Below, in pieces: positions 31,569-44,689 of a stretch of DNA of 64,000 nt; the stretch's first letter is position 1, and each line of letters opens with the position of its first letter. A program made the translations under genes and the position numbers. This DNA is from Serinus canaria (lineage: Eukaryota > Chordata > Aves > Passeriformes > Fringillidae): NCBI RefSeq assembly GCF_022539315.1, contig NC_066319.1, positions 27,242,093 to 27,306,092 on the forward strand. The letters run 5' to 3'. The notes beneath the pieces were generated by a model that searched no databases, had not been told where the DNA came from, and saw only the letters and a list, made by a program, of their open reading frames with translations.

Positions 31569-34500
31569 GCTTACAAAACAAATCCCAGATGATCTTATTT
31601 GTGTGGAGCACTTCTGAACTCAAACATGGATGGGACTTCAAGAGCAGCATAATCACCATGTTTGTTCCAGAAGAACATTTTGCTTCCCACAGGCCCAAAG
31701 CATCCCCATGCCCTCAGCAAACCTTAGATATAATAAAGGCCAGGAGTCACAATATGCCACAGAGACAACAGGTACTGCTAGTGCCCCAGGTCCCTGCAAT
31801 CATCTGCAGGTCTGACTCTCCCATATTGGTGAAATTCCCATTAGAAACGTGAGCTGTACCCCACACAGGAGGAGACAGCAGCTCCCACTCCCCTGGCAAT
31901 GGAAGCTGATCCAGGACAGTACAAATAGCACCAGCAAACCCTTTCAGACAGGCTTCAAAAGCAGGCAGCAATATCAACCTGACCTACCTCATCCTCCGCC
32001 CAAGGCAGAGGAAACAACAGACCTGGCCCCTGCAAGGAATCAGCAGGGCGCCTAAAGATCAGGGGAGCATCTGATTTCACTTATATACTGGGCAAGAGAT
32101 GTGGTCAACAAGCAGCAGCTGGGCATTGTCTCAACCTGCCTCAAAGGCAAACCAGATACTAAAGGACGAATCTCACAATCTTGTATTCTCAGCAGTATGG
32201 TCATTGTCCACACCTCCCAGCTTCACCTAGGAGCATTTTCTGTTGCCACTATCCTATCTGGAAAACTATTCCAGATTTTTTTTTTTAATAGACTGAACTC
32301 TAACTTCGCAACCTAAGTTTGTTAATGTGCAATTTATATGCATTTTATAACTGTATTGTGATTGAAGAAAAATAATGATTATTCTTCCTTGACAGTTTCT
32401 CCTGAGTGTTTCTATGGAGGGCTGACACATTGTCTCCCCACCTCCATCTCATTAAACCAACCCAACCCTTCCTATGTCCTCCTAAAGTGGTCTCTCCCTA
32501 TACTTTACCATTCAGCAACTTCTCAAATTTAAATCAGCTTCTTTGTACTGAGCTCACCAAAACTGCAGTTGGTACCTTGTAGAACAGCAGACCAATGCCT
32601 CTGGCAATGGTGCCGGCACTTTCTTTTCTGTACTAAAACTATCATGCGAGATGCATCCTGAGGTCATGTCATTTTCTTAAACAATAAATTTATTCAGAAA
32701 GATATGTACAAGGGGTGCAAAATTATCTGCGAAATGAAAAGGCATCTAGTGAACACTGTTAGCGGAATAACATATGGGGAATGTTCAGAGCCATGTTGTT
32801 TTGACAAGTTTGTTAATAAAATATTGTATTTTATAAACACGGGTGTTCCCTTTTACCTTTTACCAAAAAAAAATATCTTGAAGACAGAGTACAACATTTA
32901 TGGTTGGAAAGCTAATTCAAGAAGATTCAAACTGTATTGCTTCTGTATTGTTAGAAACAAAACCTCACAAAATGCTCTTGGTTCAAGTGAAACCATAATC
33001 TCTCTTGAGTTTTCAGTTCATCCCCTAAACAAAAAAAAAAAAAAATCCACTGTTTCTCCTGATTTTGGTCTCTGGTTACAGACTTGCAGTGATCTCTTAG
33101 GCACTGTATTCCCAAGTGATGTGAGAGCTGATACCTGACAATCATCTACAGTATTGCATAGCATTGATCACGGGAGGTGAGGTGGTTTCTGCATTATCTC
33201 CCTTTCCAGATCATTTCCCTTTTCAATACAGGAAAACTTAGTTCCTAATTTAGGACTTGGTCCCACCCCATTTTAACACGAACTGATCATGTCCCCAGCT
33301 CTAGGACACTTCTGAGGAATCTATTCAATTTCCATCAAACAAGAATGAAAAACTCAAGTAATGCTGAATGCTGGCTCCTCAGTCTTTCTCACCTCTCATA
33401 AGAAAGGTTTAAATGGGCAGGAAAGCTTTAAAGGGGTAAGTAAACTGAAGGCACTGACTCAACCAGAACTCCTGTGATCAGCCACTCCAGAATATAAGCA
33501 GCAATTGAGATCAGGAATTTTAATTTGCCTCTGTTAAACACATGAAGTCATTCCTGAATGCTGCCAAGAGCCTGGAAGATGTTATAGCTGTTCTCCAGTT
33601 GTCCTGAGGCAGACAGATTATCTTTCTGCTGAGCTTGCTGAACCATTATTTATCACCTGCCAAGACTGATTACTCACCCTTTGGATAATGACAAGTCTTT
33701 CCTTCCTCTGTTAATTACTGTCATCATTAATAGCCATGTCACCAATTAATATTCAGTCATAATGAAAACTCTTTACTGTCATCTCCCCATAGCACCTTCA
33801 GTTTTTAGGGTTACCCTTACACATTGGCTTTGCACTTGCTTGTGGATGTTTCCATCACTGCAACCTGCTTTTGCCCACCTAGAAATACTACTTATGCCCT
33901 TCTTCAAATAAGAAAATTTAGATTTATCCTTCTAAGACACAGTGAACATTTGAATGATTTCTTTACAACACTGTTGTCTGCCAGACCAAGGCATGGATAC
34001 CTCTATCTGTACGTTTTCCAAAAAACATAATCTCAACCCTCCTTTAGATTAAACCTGGTAAATGGTCCTCACATTACTCATCTTCCCAGAAGGGTAGTCT
34101 CTCACATTTCACAACCTCTTTCAGAGGACACCCAAGGAAAATCCTTGACTCTGATATGTTTCCACTACCCTAACAGGGCATTTGAAATCCTCTGAAAACA
34201 AATAGTTGGTCATGTTTTCAAAACAGGAAGTGTTACCGAATCCAGGTAGAGGAATAGCTTCCATCTTCTCTGTGCTCCTCTCTATACATCTACATTTCCT
34301 CTGAATCAAAATGGTCAGTTCAAGAATAGCCAACATCCTCTGAACACCTATTTCCTCCTCATCTATAATGAAACATATCTTTTTGCCTTAGGCTCTTCTT
34401 TGAAGCTGAAGTTGCCTACCACCAACAGAATAGCTGTATTTCTACCTGCAAACATATTCACAACAACCATTTATCCAGCTACGTATTAAGAGAGAGACCA

Positions 34501-36398
34501 GCAGTTTTATATTTATTGCTATTTTCTACATTTTCTCTTCAGCCTCAGTGACCCCATAATAGTAGCTAGTGTTCTCTGCTGGCCATTGCCTGTCAACATG
34601 ACAAGTGAGTGGTAAGACATTAAAAGATTAACGTTAAAAATTCACAAGTTGTGAGGCTGTTGGCAAGATGCTGTTGGTGAGGTGAGTCACCATCCCTGTA
34701 TTTGACACCTTATCTACTCAAACTGTGTTGTTCTACCTCTTCCAGAAAATGCAGAAAGAAAGATTTGCCTATCTTTCACATGCTGAAATGACAAAGGCAG
34801 ACAGGACAACTCACCTTCCTCCAAATACCTCTAAAGATTTGCTACCTGGAGTGGAGTCTGTACCTCTGGTTCTGAGGTACAAGAACCACTGAGGTCTGCT
34901 TGTCACCCAACAGACCAAACACGTCCCTGACAAGGCCTACACCTGTACACACACATGTATATGTATACAAATAAAAAAAAAAAAAAAACAGGAGTATTTC
35001 TGAAATCTCAGTAAATGTGTGCATCTCTATTTGTCTTTTGAGGCCTGGAAAGACAACTGCCGTTTTTGCTGTGTCCCAAGATGGCAGAGCTGACAAGCAC
35101 TAATGAGTGGAGCTCTACAGGGATTTGACATGAGACACCTCGTGTGCTCAGGTGTGGCACCAGTGACCAAGGACTAAAGTTTGTCCTGTCTCATGGGATT
35201 TACTATGCTGAGCACAGACTACTGGCTGCCATCACCTGATGGGGTGGCTTATCCTGGATCTCAGATCATTCACAGCCTCACAGTGCACTGACAGATAGTA
35301 TCACTGAAGCAAGTGAAGTCTTAAAAACATTTAAAAATACCACCTGATCATACCATGAGAGAATGTGTTATACATACCTGTTTACAGAAGGGTACAGAAG
35401 ACTGCCTGGTTATTTCCTGTCTTTTTTCAGTATTACTGTAACTCTAACATTCTCTGAACATATTTTGATGGTTTAAAAAAATATTAAGTACTTTTGCATG
35501 GCAGGGGGAGGTTTTCAGTCTGGTTGGGATAGGGGTTTTTTTGTTTGTTTGTTTAGTTGGGGTTTTTCCATGAAAAATGTGAACTGTTCAGCTCCTTCCT
35601 AGACCTTATCTACACACTTCATGGGCAAACAAGCCTGGCCTCTGATGTCAATCACCTCCAAACTCACTGCCTAGATAGACTTTTGGTGGAAGGGTAAAAA
35701 TATGTCCACCTTCCTGTCACTTCATTCTTGAAAACACATGAATCCATTTTAGCACCAAATTTTCCAAACAATTTGCTCCTGAACTCAGAGCAATCTTTAA
35801 ATATTTCTATAAGAAGAGCATGAGAAAAAAAAAATCACAAGCAGTTGAAATGACATAAAAATACATGCACAGGTGTGTACGAGCAGACACTCAAACTTCT
35901 TTTTATGCTGCCAATCATGGCGATCACACTATTAAATGAAAATAATGTAATAATACTTGGGTCCTTCCCCAACCAGTTCAGAGTCCTTGGTAAATCTAGG
36001 ACAAAAAGGATAATCATACCCACTTTTACCACTGGGCTTGTAAAAATAAACAAATTAACATCCCCCATGATAAAGGGCAAAACGATTTCATAAAAATTTC
36101 TCAAGGCCTTTAGCACTCTGCTACAATTTTTCTTACACAGAGCCCCCCACTGACACCCACAGTGATTTCAGCTAAGTTGGAAGTACAGACTACCACTCAC
36201 AGTAGGGATTTAACACAAAGCAACCCTTTTTACAGTATGGGGAGAAAAAAAGAGTAACATCTAGGTCTCTCTCTACTATTTTGTCACAAATATTGAGGAA
36301 GTGCTTTATAAAATTTCCCTACAATGAGTGTATAAATAAATACCAATGCCAACTGAAAAAATATCTCAGCTCTATTTGAGTCTCAGTTGACTCAGAAA

Positions 36399-36515
36399 AT
36401 GTGGTAATTGCAGCTCTCCTTCATCAGCATGTGGTAATTGCACCACTCAGTGTCAGCAAGGAGCATCATCAAAGCCACAACAGCTTAAGGAGCATCATCA
36501 AAGCTAAAACAGCTC
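36399..36515. repeat. Two adjacent short tandem duplications
   Basis: ATGTGGTAATTGCA occurs at 36399 and 36429 (period 30). Immediately after it a 29-bp unit beginning AAGGAGCATCATCAAAGC occurs at 36458 and 36487. Copies in each pair differ at only a few bases. Confidence 0.9.
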
Positions 36516-39500
36516 AGAGCTTCTAGCAATAGCAGTTTTCCTTTATGTTATACTCACTTTAAATCTTGTTTGTGAATTATTAACAACCATTAGCAACAGG
36601 AGTGTTACCCCTTTTTGATAAAGCAGCCAAAGTTTCTAAGGAGTCTTTTTGTTCATTGTAAATTTGAGATATGGAATTCATAATTTACTTTTCTTGTAAT
36701 AAAAAGATTTAAAACATAGTACTCTATGTGAAGTAAGAATGAGGCTTGGTGGGATGGTGGAATACAAAATCTGAAAGATGGAGGCTTAGAATTGCAAAAT
36801 CCAAATTCCTGTGTACTTTCAACCCTGTTAATACCTCCTTCCTCTGACCTGCTATTCAGAGGGACTTTTGCCTGCTCATCATATTGGTGAGGCTACCAAA
36901 GTACACACCCCCACCACAATGCAGACCTGTAGAGAAAGATTTTCACTAAGCAGGAATCAATAAATGACATGATGGTGCAGAGCTCTGTGTGGGCTAATTT
37001 ATTCAGGTAACAAAGATGAATTAGAATGTAAGAGCTCAGGGATACCACAGCCAGTCTTCTTTCCTTACAAGGCTGCCCATCTAAAAATAGCTCAGGTAGC
37101 TTTACGAGGCATGAGAGAAAGTAGCAGTGACATGCCCAAAGACATTGCAATACCCTCCTATCACCAAAACCTAGAAGCAAGCAGCCATGCTGAGGAGCAG
37201 AAGGATGCTACTCTCCAAGACACCTGCATTTAAAATTATTGCTCTACAGTGGTGACAGTAAGGCGGAGTTAGCAAGCCTCTTAATGGATGCACAGGTGAT
37301 CCCAGTGAAAGAGGTCTGCCAGGGCAGCTTAAACCAGGTCCTCAACTGGAAAAAAGTGATACTAGCAAAGGATCTTTTTCCAGTTGACCTGCCCAGCTCC
37401 TGAAGGGTTTGGTGTTATGCCAGTCTCAGTGTCATTCTCATTGCACTTTGACAGAGCCATGTCATGTCAGCCCAACCCTCACACCTGACACTCAGCACCT
37501 TTGACCCTCACTGGCCTTTGCTCACACTGAGAGATGCCAAGCCCTGGCCTTAGCACAGGGCAGCCACACTGATTTACTCGTGCTAAACACCCCTCACCTG
37601 ACTTGGAAAACCTGAGGCGTCATCATGTCTGTGCTAGCTAAAGACAGGCCTGGCATCAACAAACACACAGGTAAATCTGAATGCACACACCCTCCAGAAG
37701 CCAGGATATACCATAGCCCCAGTGCAATCCCCACTGCTGTTGTGTCCCTTGATTAGAATTTGGCCTAAATTAGAGATACACTGTGTGTCCTGTACCCAAA
37801 TCTTATTCTCTCCTCAAATACAACCCATATAAAATTGCTGTTACTACAAGTATAGGAGGAAATTGCAAGACAAAAAGAATTAGTAGTTCCACACTTAGCG
37901 TCATTCAAACCCATAGCTCCTAAAATACTCACAGAAGATGAGCACATTGTCTCAAGAGCCCTTGTAGAGGTGTACAAGAGGTAGGAAAGTGGTACCTCGC
38001 ACTCCCAGCAGCACTAGGAACAGCATTTTGTAGTAGCATCTGAAATTACCACGTTTACAAATCACTAAGAACTGCGGATATGTTGAGATGCACCTGTACA
38101 CCTACAATTGATCATAAATTTCCAGCTGCTTTTCAGGGCGCTCTGCCTTTGCATTACTCAGACTACTGAAGTGGCTCATACAGCTTAGCAATTTGGCTCT
38201 CTGCCATATAGTCGTGTTTAGGCGCTGTTTCTCACGTTGTCAAAATGATTTGGCAACAAAACAGCAAAGGAAGCAACTCTGAGCACTGCTGGAATCGAGG
38301 CTTTTGAAGACTCCTGTGCTAGACCTTGTTAAGGATGAAACATTTTTCCTTCTATTCAATTCATGTGAACAGCCTTTAAATCAAATTTCTGTCATTTCAA
38401 TCATATGTTAATATTTTTAATAGCTAATTTCTTTGTCCAGAAACAAGAAAATTGATAAAACGTGGAAGGAGACTGGTGTATTTCAGCATGCAAATGTCAG
38501 GTCACTTCACACCACATCCTCGTTCACAAACTGAATTTCAAAGGCTGTTACATCAAGGTCCTCCTTTCCCTCGCCAGTGTGATAACAGTTTCCCTGAAAA
38601 GGTGTAAAGGTCACTAAGTGGTGCAAGACAGCAAAGTGCTCTGAAAGCTGCAGCATTTTAATGATTTTGGTACAATATTTATTTACTAAGAGATCTGGAA
38701 TTGTAGTACTCACCTATGCCAGATTCATATTAATTTCTGCAGTAATTCTGTTGGCAAAAGTAAATTTTATAATCTCCTACAGAGCCCTGGCGACAACAGA
38801 TCTCTCCTGGGATCACACACTTCTGTGTTACCTGCAGCAACATGATGATGGGTGATCTCTGTTACAGAGAAGGGTAGTTACCTTCATCAAGTTCTCTAAG
38901 AAAGCAAATTCCTCCTGACACATTGCTACTTTTTCCCCCCCTCACATTCTTTAGGAAAGGTTGAGAACCACACAGAGTGTTTGCAGTGATGCAGTAACAG
39001 TCACATTACCTGGAAAATTAAATGACCCAATGTCTGTAACTCTCTTCCCTCCAGGAGTTTATCGTTCTAAAAATAAAATAATCGGTATTGTACAGCTTTC
39101 CCACCCCTTTTCCTGCTAGGCCATTCAATCACATGTGATCATCACGAGTAGGATTAGGGTTCTTAAAACCACAAAGCCCAGAGCTCCAGGCACACTGCAG
39201 CTTCAAAAGGCATGCCAAAGGGAACACAGAACTGCCAAAACATGGCTTCCTCCACAGCTTCCTCCTCGGAACCAGCCTTAGCCCAAGGCTGCCTGTACTG
39301 CTCTGCATAGGGCTAGGGTTATGCTGCCCTGAAGTGCTGCCAGCCTCACTGCAGCTCTGCACTGGTGCAGCAGTCAATCAAGGACAATTCTCCAGCAGGA
39401 TTAGGGTAGTACATGTAATTTCTTTTAGTCAAGGGTAAAGCCAAATGAATTACAACTCTATAGTAATAGCTGACAATTTACTTAGTGCCATGTAAAACAA

Positions 39501-41014
39501 AGAGACAATATTGGCACTAACACTAGAGGCCTTATTTTAAACAGGGCTCCTTAAGCCATGTGTTAAAAGGAACTTTACTGGCAAGGCGTAGTTGATTTTG
39601 CTGGCAACAGTTTGTTCCAGCATTTCAAATTTGGGCAAAGATATGTAACAGGGGGAATTTTAAATGTGCAGAACAATTTAATGATGAAACTGAAACAACC
39701 AACAAGCAAAAATCTGTTGGCCATAATAACCAAGTTCAAAATAAGTAAATTATTTATTCTTTCTTACATTTGATTGATTTCCTAAGGATGCGCATAACAC
39801 AAGCAGTAAACACCACAATTTCTTTAAAATCTATATTTAAAAATTACATTTCCTGTCTGATAGACCCATCAAGTTTATTTTACCAAATAACCTCTGAAAG
39901 TAAGAAGCATTTTGAAAAGCTGAAAGCTGCACTGAAATACTGCCATTCAGTTTGAATAATTGAATCTCATGTCAAAACACCATGTATCTTATCTGTCTAC
40001 AAATTTTAGGAAGCATTTTTGTTTTCATTCTAAGATAGAGAGAATGCAGCAAAATATTTTCCTTCTTTCTTTCTTTCTCACCAAGAATTTGAAGACCAAC
40101 ATTTTATTTAACTTCTTTCGATGTAAGCATGGCTTTGGAGCTGGAAAAGTTGATGGGCTGGTCCAAAGCAGCAATGACTGCTGATAGCCAGAGGTTCTGA
40201 AAGCAGGATGAGCACAGCTGTGTATTTGGTTGCTACCCAAACGCAAAGTGCAGCTTTCATAAAGGCTGGATCAGCCTTGATGAGAGCAGCTCTGTTGTTT
40301 TAGAGAGCTTTCTGGTGCAACACCTGCCAGCAGCAGGACACACCTGACAGTGCTGCTGCTTTCCTGCTGCCATCCAACAGCGCCCTGCTCTGAGACCCAG
40401 CAGCTGCACTCACTTCTTTCTGGAAACCTGACAGGTATCAGAGTGTTTTATCGCCCCCACAAGCCAGACTCTTGACAAACCCAGTCTGGTTTGGCTCTCT
40501 AGAGATATATCCCTGGGCACATCAGCTGCTCAGTGCACTCTGAATTCAGCCGTGTCCCGGTAAGTGTGGCAGGAACAGCCTCGGACCTCACAGTGCTTCT
40601 CAGCAGTTTGCCTGGGCAGATTTGCACATAACAGCCTTGCAGTGCAGCAAAACACATGCATGCTGCTTTCAGTTTCCAAACAGTAAAGCTCAAAATCATT
40701 TCTAAGTAAAGCTAAAGCTTTTTCTTAGGCCAGCAACACTGTGTTCTGTAAGGTCTTGTTAAGTGTTTTCATTAACCAGATGTTCTGGGAGAGAGCTCTC
40801 AAAATACTTTCAGAGAGTAGTTTCACGAGCGACTGTAGAAACTAGAACAATGTAAATACTCTAGGAAAAAAAAAAACCAAACAAAAAACCTCTTCCCATA
40901 AACATTGAAATGAAAACTGAAGTACAAGCAAACACACCTCCCGGGGGGCACGAGGCCTTGTGCCCGCCCCTCAGCCGCCCCGCCGCCTCAGGGCTGCGCC
41001 GCAATGCCGCGGGG

Positions 41015-41032
41015 CCGCGCCAGGGGGCGCTG
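41015..41032 (+). promoter_or_regulatory. CTCF-binding motif
   Basis: CCGCGCCAGGGGGCGCTG closely matches the vertebrate CTCF core (CCASYAGRKGGCGCT-type, plus orientation). It sits inside the CpG island. Binding cannot be shown from sequence. Confidence 0.7.
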
Positions 41033-41070
41033 CGCGAGCACAAACGGCGCCGCCCGCGCGCCCGAGTCCC

Positions 41071-41581
41071 ATGGCGACCGCGGGGAGCGCGCGGGGCCGA
41101 GGGGCGGCGACAACCCCGGCCCGAGGGGCGGCGAGGGGCGGCGACGGACTGCCCAGGGTGGGCCACGGGCGTGAGCTCCGCTGCTCGAAACCTGCTTTCG
41201 AAAGTTCCGCACCAGCTGGATGTTACGGCAAATCAACGATTATTGCGAGGAAAACAAACCTTTCTTGGTATTACAAACATTCTTCCGATGCGTTCAGATC
41301 ATTCTCACTTCAGGCCACCTTCTCATTTAAAATGCACGTCGCTCCTTCCCTCGTTTCACCTTTCGTGCATCCTGCCTCCTCCTCGCCGCACGCCCCCGAG
41401 GCAGGCGGGAGGCTCAGCTCCCCCCGATCCCGCCCCACGGCAGCCGCGGGCCGGGCCGGGCCGGCCGGGAGGTGGTGGTGTTGCCTACGGAATGGGAGGC
41501 GAGGCCCTGGAAACCCAGCCGGGAGAGCGCGCCGCTCTTGTAAGGGCCGCTCATCGTGTTCAGGTGTGACCGATTTCCGAG
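41071..41581 (+). CDS. Hypothetical first exon of an antisense gene
   Basis: I do not recognise this product. From the ATG at 41071 the plus strand is open to 41691 unspliced (206 codons), beginning MATAGSARGRGAATTPARGA. A near-consensus donor, GAG followed by GTAAGG, is at 41581/41582. Splicing there to the acceptor at 41870-41871 keeps the frame open. The product is Ala/Arg/Pro/Ser-rich, as any CpG-island translation would be, and has no visible domain. The -3 base of the start is C, so initiation context is only moderate. It may be a noncoding first exon instead. Confidence 0.3.
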
Positions 41582-41871
41582 GTAAGGAGGGCAAACACGG
41601 ACTCCGGGCGGAAAGAAGCGGGGGCTTTCCTGTCCTCTCTACACCCCGGGAGACACCCGGCAGAGAGAGAGAGGAACGCTGTGTCCACTGAAGTCACTCA
41701 CACGGAAGAGAAGTGAGAGGAAAACGTTCCAGGCAATCAAAACACAGAATTGCAATAAAACAGTAAAATCCAACAAGTCACACCATCAGGTTGTATCCGA
41801 AAAGAGGAATGAAAAGGCAGAGCAGGGGAATATCTTGCTTATCTTCTGGTGATTTTTCACTTTCACCCTAG

Positions 41872-42079
41872 GACCACGCGCTCAGGAGGAACACATGCAG
41901 ATGGGCAATGTCCTCTTTTTCCTCAACAAGTCATCAGCATCTTGCATCAAGTCCTCGAGAAAGATGACAACCAGCAGACACAGCACTCGGATCACTGTAC
42001 CGTTAGCCTGGGAGAGTTGCCGAGCAGTCGCCTGTCCCAGCACAGCCAGCTCACTGGCCTGCTCCCAGAACAAAGTCAG
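41872..42079 (+). other. Candidate plus-strand exon, antisense to RGS6
   Basis: The 208-bp interval has a good acceptor (gatttttcactttcaccctag) and a CAG/GTACAC donor. It contains several CpGs although it lies outside the island core. Two of three plus frames are open throughout, one including QQVISILHQVLEKDDNQQTQ and another MQMGNVLFFLNKSSASCIKS. The antisense frame is open too. The frame compatible with the upstream donor is the second of these; joined to 41071-41581 it would run 264 codons to a stop at 42153-42155 if the second donor is not used. No family was recognised. Confidence 0.35.
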
Positions 42080-44689
42080 GTACACAAGGAAATGTTTGCA
42101 GGGCATAGTGGGAATGCTGAACATTTTACTGCACTATAGACCTTGTCTTTTATAAACATTCAATTATGTTGCACTGAGGAGGCAAAGGCAAAGCCTGCAC
42201 ACAAGAAGAAAACCCATACAGGTGAACATCTGTAACCTGAACATCTCTTCTTCTCCCAGACAAAAATAAAACATCTAAAACAGGTTAACCACCCAAAAGC
42301 GTAAAAGCTATGAGCTTATGAATTAAATTCAATCAAGAGAGGGGACATGTAATCAGCAAAAGGTACAGAATGTATTAAGGAACAAAAGTTTTGAAGAAGA
42401 AAAATAAATTTTGGAAGTATTACAGCAAATTTTTCTGCAAAGCAATGCAAAAAAAAAAATAAGTAAAGGAAGTCAGATCCAAAAAGAGATCATGCTAAAC
42501 CAAGGGAAAAAATTATAAAGAAGTCACTTCTAACTAAATGTTTTGTCACATAGAAGCAGCCACTAAAACTTTGATAAAAATACAGGAATCCATGGCTCTG
42601 TATACTCATATAGTCCTTCCTCAGGAACACAATAATTGCTGGATTGATCATTGTATGGTCACCTCTGCAAGAACAAGCATGAAAATTATGTTTGGAGGAT
42701 CTGGGACCAGAAATCCCACTGTACAAAAAGCAAGGTAACTCAGTGACACCAGATTAAGTGGAAGAATAGGGAATATGCACATATACTACATTGATCTCAG
42801 TACAAAATACTCTTCCAAAGGCCATATAAAGAATTACAGGTCAAATTAACTCTGCAATAGCAAAGGCATCCCAAGTGACATTATATTTTTTCTGTGAAAA
42901 CATAAAATTATCAAGTCTGAAACCCAGAGTAATAATGGAAAAGAACTCTTTCCTCCTCCTCCACACAGTAATGTAGGTAGAATAACTCTGACCATACCTC
43001 ATATTCCTTGGTTAAAAATTGCCAAGTTTCCTCAGACAGCTGCAATCACGCTGCCCCACCAGGGCTGGCTGTTACTACTCCTGCCCTTGCTGTATCCAGC
43101 ATTTTGGGTAATGTACCAATTGCACTGCTAATGGCACTGACACAACTCTGATGAAGCCAGTTGAAAGCATGTTAGGTCACTTTATACAACCATGCTATCT
43201 CACAATCTCAGGAGATTCTGTCCAACATAGTGATTTATTCTGAAATAAACTTCTCAGCCTGTTAACACTCCATTAGCTTATACTGCATGTACAGAGACAG
43301 GTTAGAAGGGAGAAAGAGTAGTAGAAGTCAATGGAGAAAGTATATAAGAAACAAGAGGATAAGCCTGTAGAAAATAGGCCCAAGGAATAAGAACACAGAT
43401 GCCGAAAACAATGGCAGATATGCGGAAATAAATTTTGCTTACAAAATCTAAATGGTCAAATGCTAATCTAAGATATGTGCACATGCTTTCCACTGAATTC
43501 CGTAATAGTCCATACATATACCTGAATGTGATACATAAAAAATGTCAAAGTTCTTTTCTGCTACTGGATGTACTTGAACTTCATCAGGGATATCTAAACT
43601 TCCATTCTGGTACATTCCTGTATGGCTTGGGAAAGACCACATATAATGTTCCTGAAAGACAAATACACGGCTGAAGAAAGTGTAAGAAAGTGTCTTTCGG
43701 GAGAGCTGTAAAGATTAATGAATTGATGTTTACCTAACACTGTGAAAACATAAAATGCCTTGCAACTTCATAATGTTGAAGATTAATACCAATTCCTGCC
43801 AATAAAGTTTCTCCAGTCCTACTCTCCTGTGCAGAATCCCTGCTCTGTAAAGGCTCATTTCTGGTTTTATTTATACAGACTGAAACCTGTCAGTGCTGTG
43901 CAAATTTTGCTAACACTATACTCAGAGCAAACTACAGTAGGTCCCAAGGCAGGAAACTCAGAATATTGTTTCCAACTCGAGAGAACAAATTGAAAGAGCA
44001 ATATTTACATTCTGTCACCAGCTCACTCACAGACTGCCTTGTGCAAACATGATCAGACTACAACAAGGTCATGCAAATTTAAAACCAAGGACCCAATCAA
44101 GTAACAGCTTCCCTTCATTGCTCCAACCACACTTGCAGCAAGACCCAAGCAAAGGCTGCCAGACTATGGCTGAACCAGCTGTTTGCTGCCAGATGCTGGT
44201 CTGGTGAGAGAAGGGGTTAAAGCAAGAGATGATATTTGCTTCTTATAGTCATGAGTGGGTCTTTTATGCATTTAAATTTGAAAACACATAGAGAGTCATG
44301 ACACAGATGTGGAGACGACAACCTTATTTTAAAGTGCAGTACAGCGTGACAAATTATTGACCTACTTCTTAAAGAAACTTCTTTCATGGCAATGACTTAT
44401 CCTCATCCTTCAACACGCCCTCCCAGTATCCAGCATTATAAAATACAATCAGCATCTACAGCTTTCCCTCAATGTCCCACTACAAATAAAAAAATCTTTC
44501 TTCAAATTACACTTATAAAAGCCCAGAATTCTGGTCTGGCAAACTGACTGTGTTTCTGCCAGAGATGCTTTTGGTATTGTGACTTTAACTCTCCTTAGAT
44601 TTAGAGCTAGATCTTAAAAATACCTATCATAGCAGGTCTTGTGAGTCCAAGTCTGGAGTCTGTTCTTGAGAGGCTTCACTGAGGCTCTG

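Larger units (their letters stand above)
30399..40930 (-). other. 3' third of the 31.2-kb RGS6 intron
   Basis: One CR1 tail is present at 31444-31568, a tandem duplication at 36399-36515, an A-run near 34973-34988 and a CTTT microsatellite near 40063-40080. 33640-33790 is rich in TTAATTA-type words. Open frames of up to 144 codons (plus, 32704-33138) match no family I know. Confidence 0.7.
40930..41660. promoter_or_regulatory. Intronic CpG island, probable promoter
   Basis: CpG density is very high from about 40937 to 41190 and again at 41380-41600, in the middle of a CpG-poor 31-kb intron. Three GGGCGG boxes lie at 41102, 41126 and 41136, a CTCF-type motif at 41015-41032, and repeated GGGGCGGCGA words at 41101-41145. 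An ATG in moderate context is at 41071 on the plus strand. Such preservation of CpG implies lack of germline methylation, the usual mark of an active promoter. The direction of transcription is not settled: plus would be antisense to RGS6, minus would give an RGS6 transcript missing the first DEP exon. Confidence 0.75.

Noticed and set aside
32704..33138. Plus-strand 144-codon frame
   Set aside because: Includes translation of an A-run (poly-Lys) and matches nothing recognisable; AT-rich intron background.
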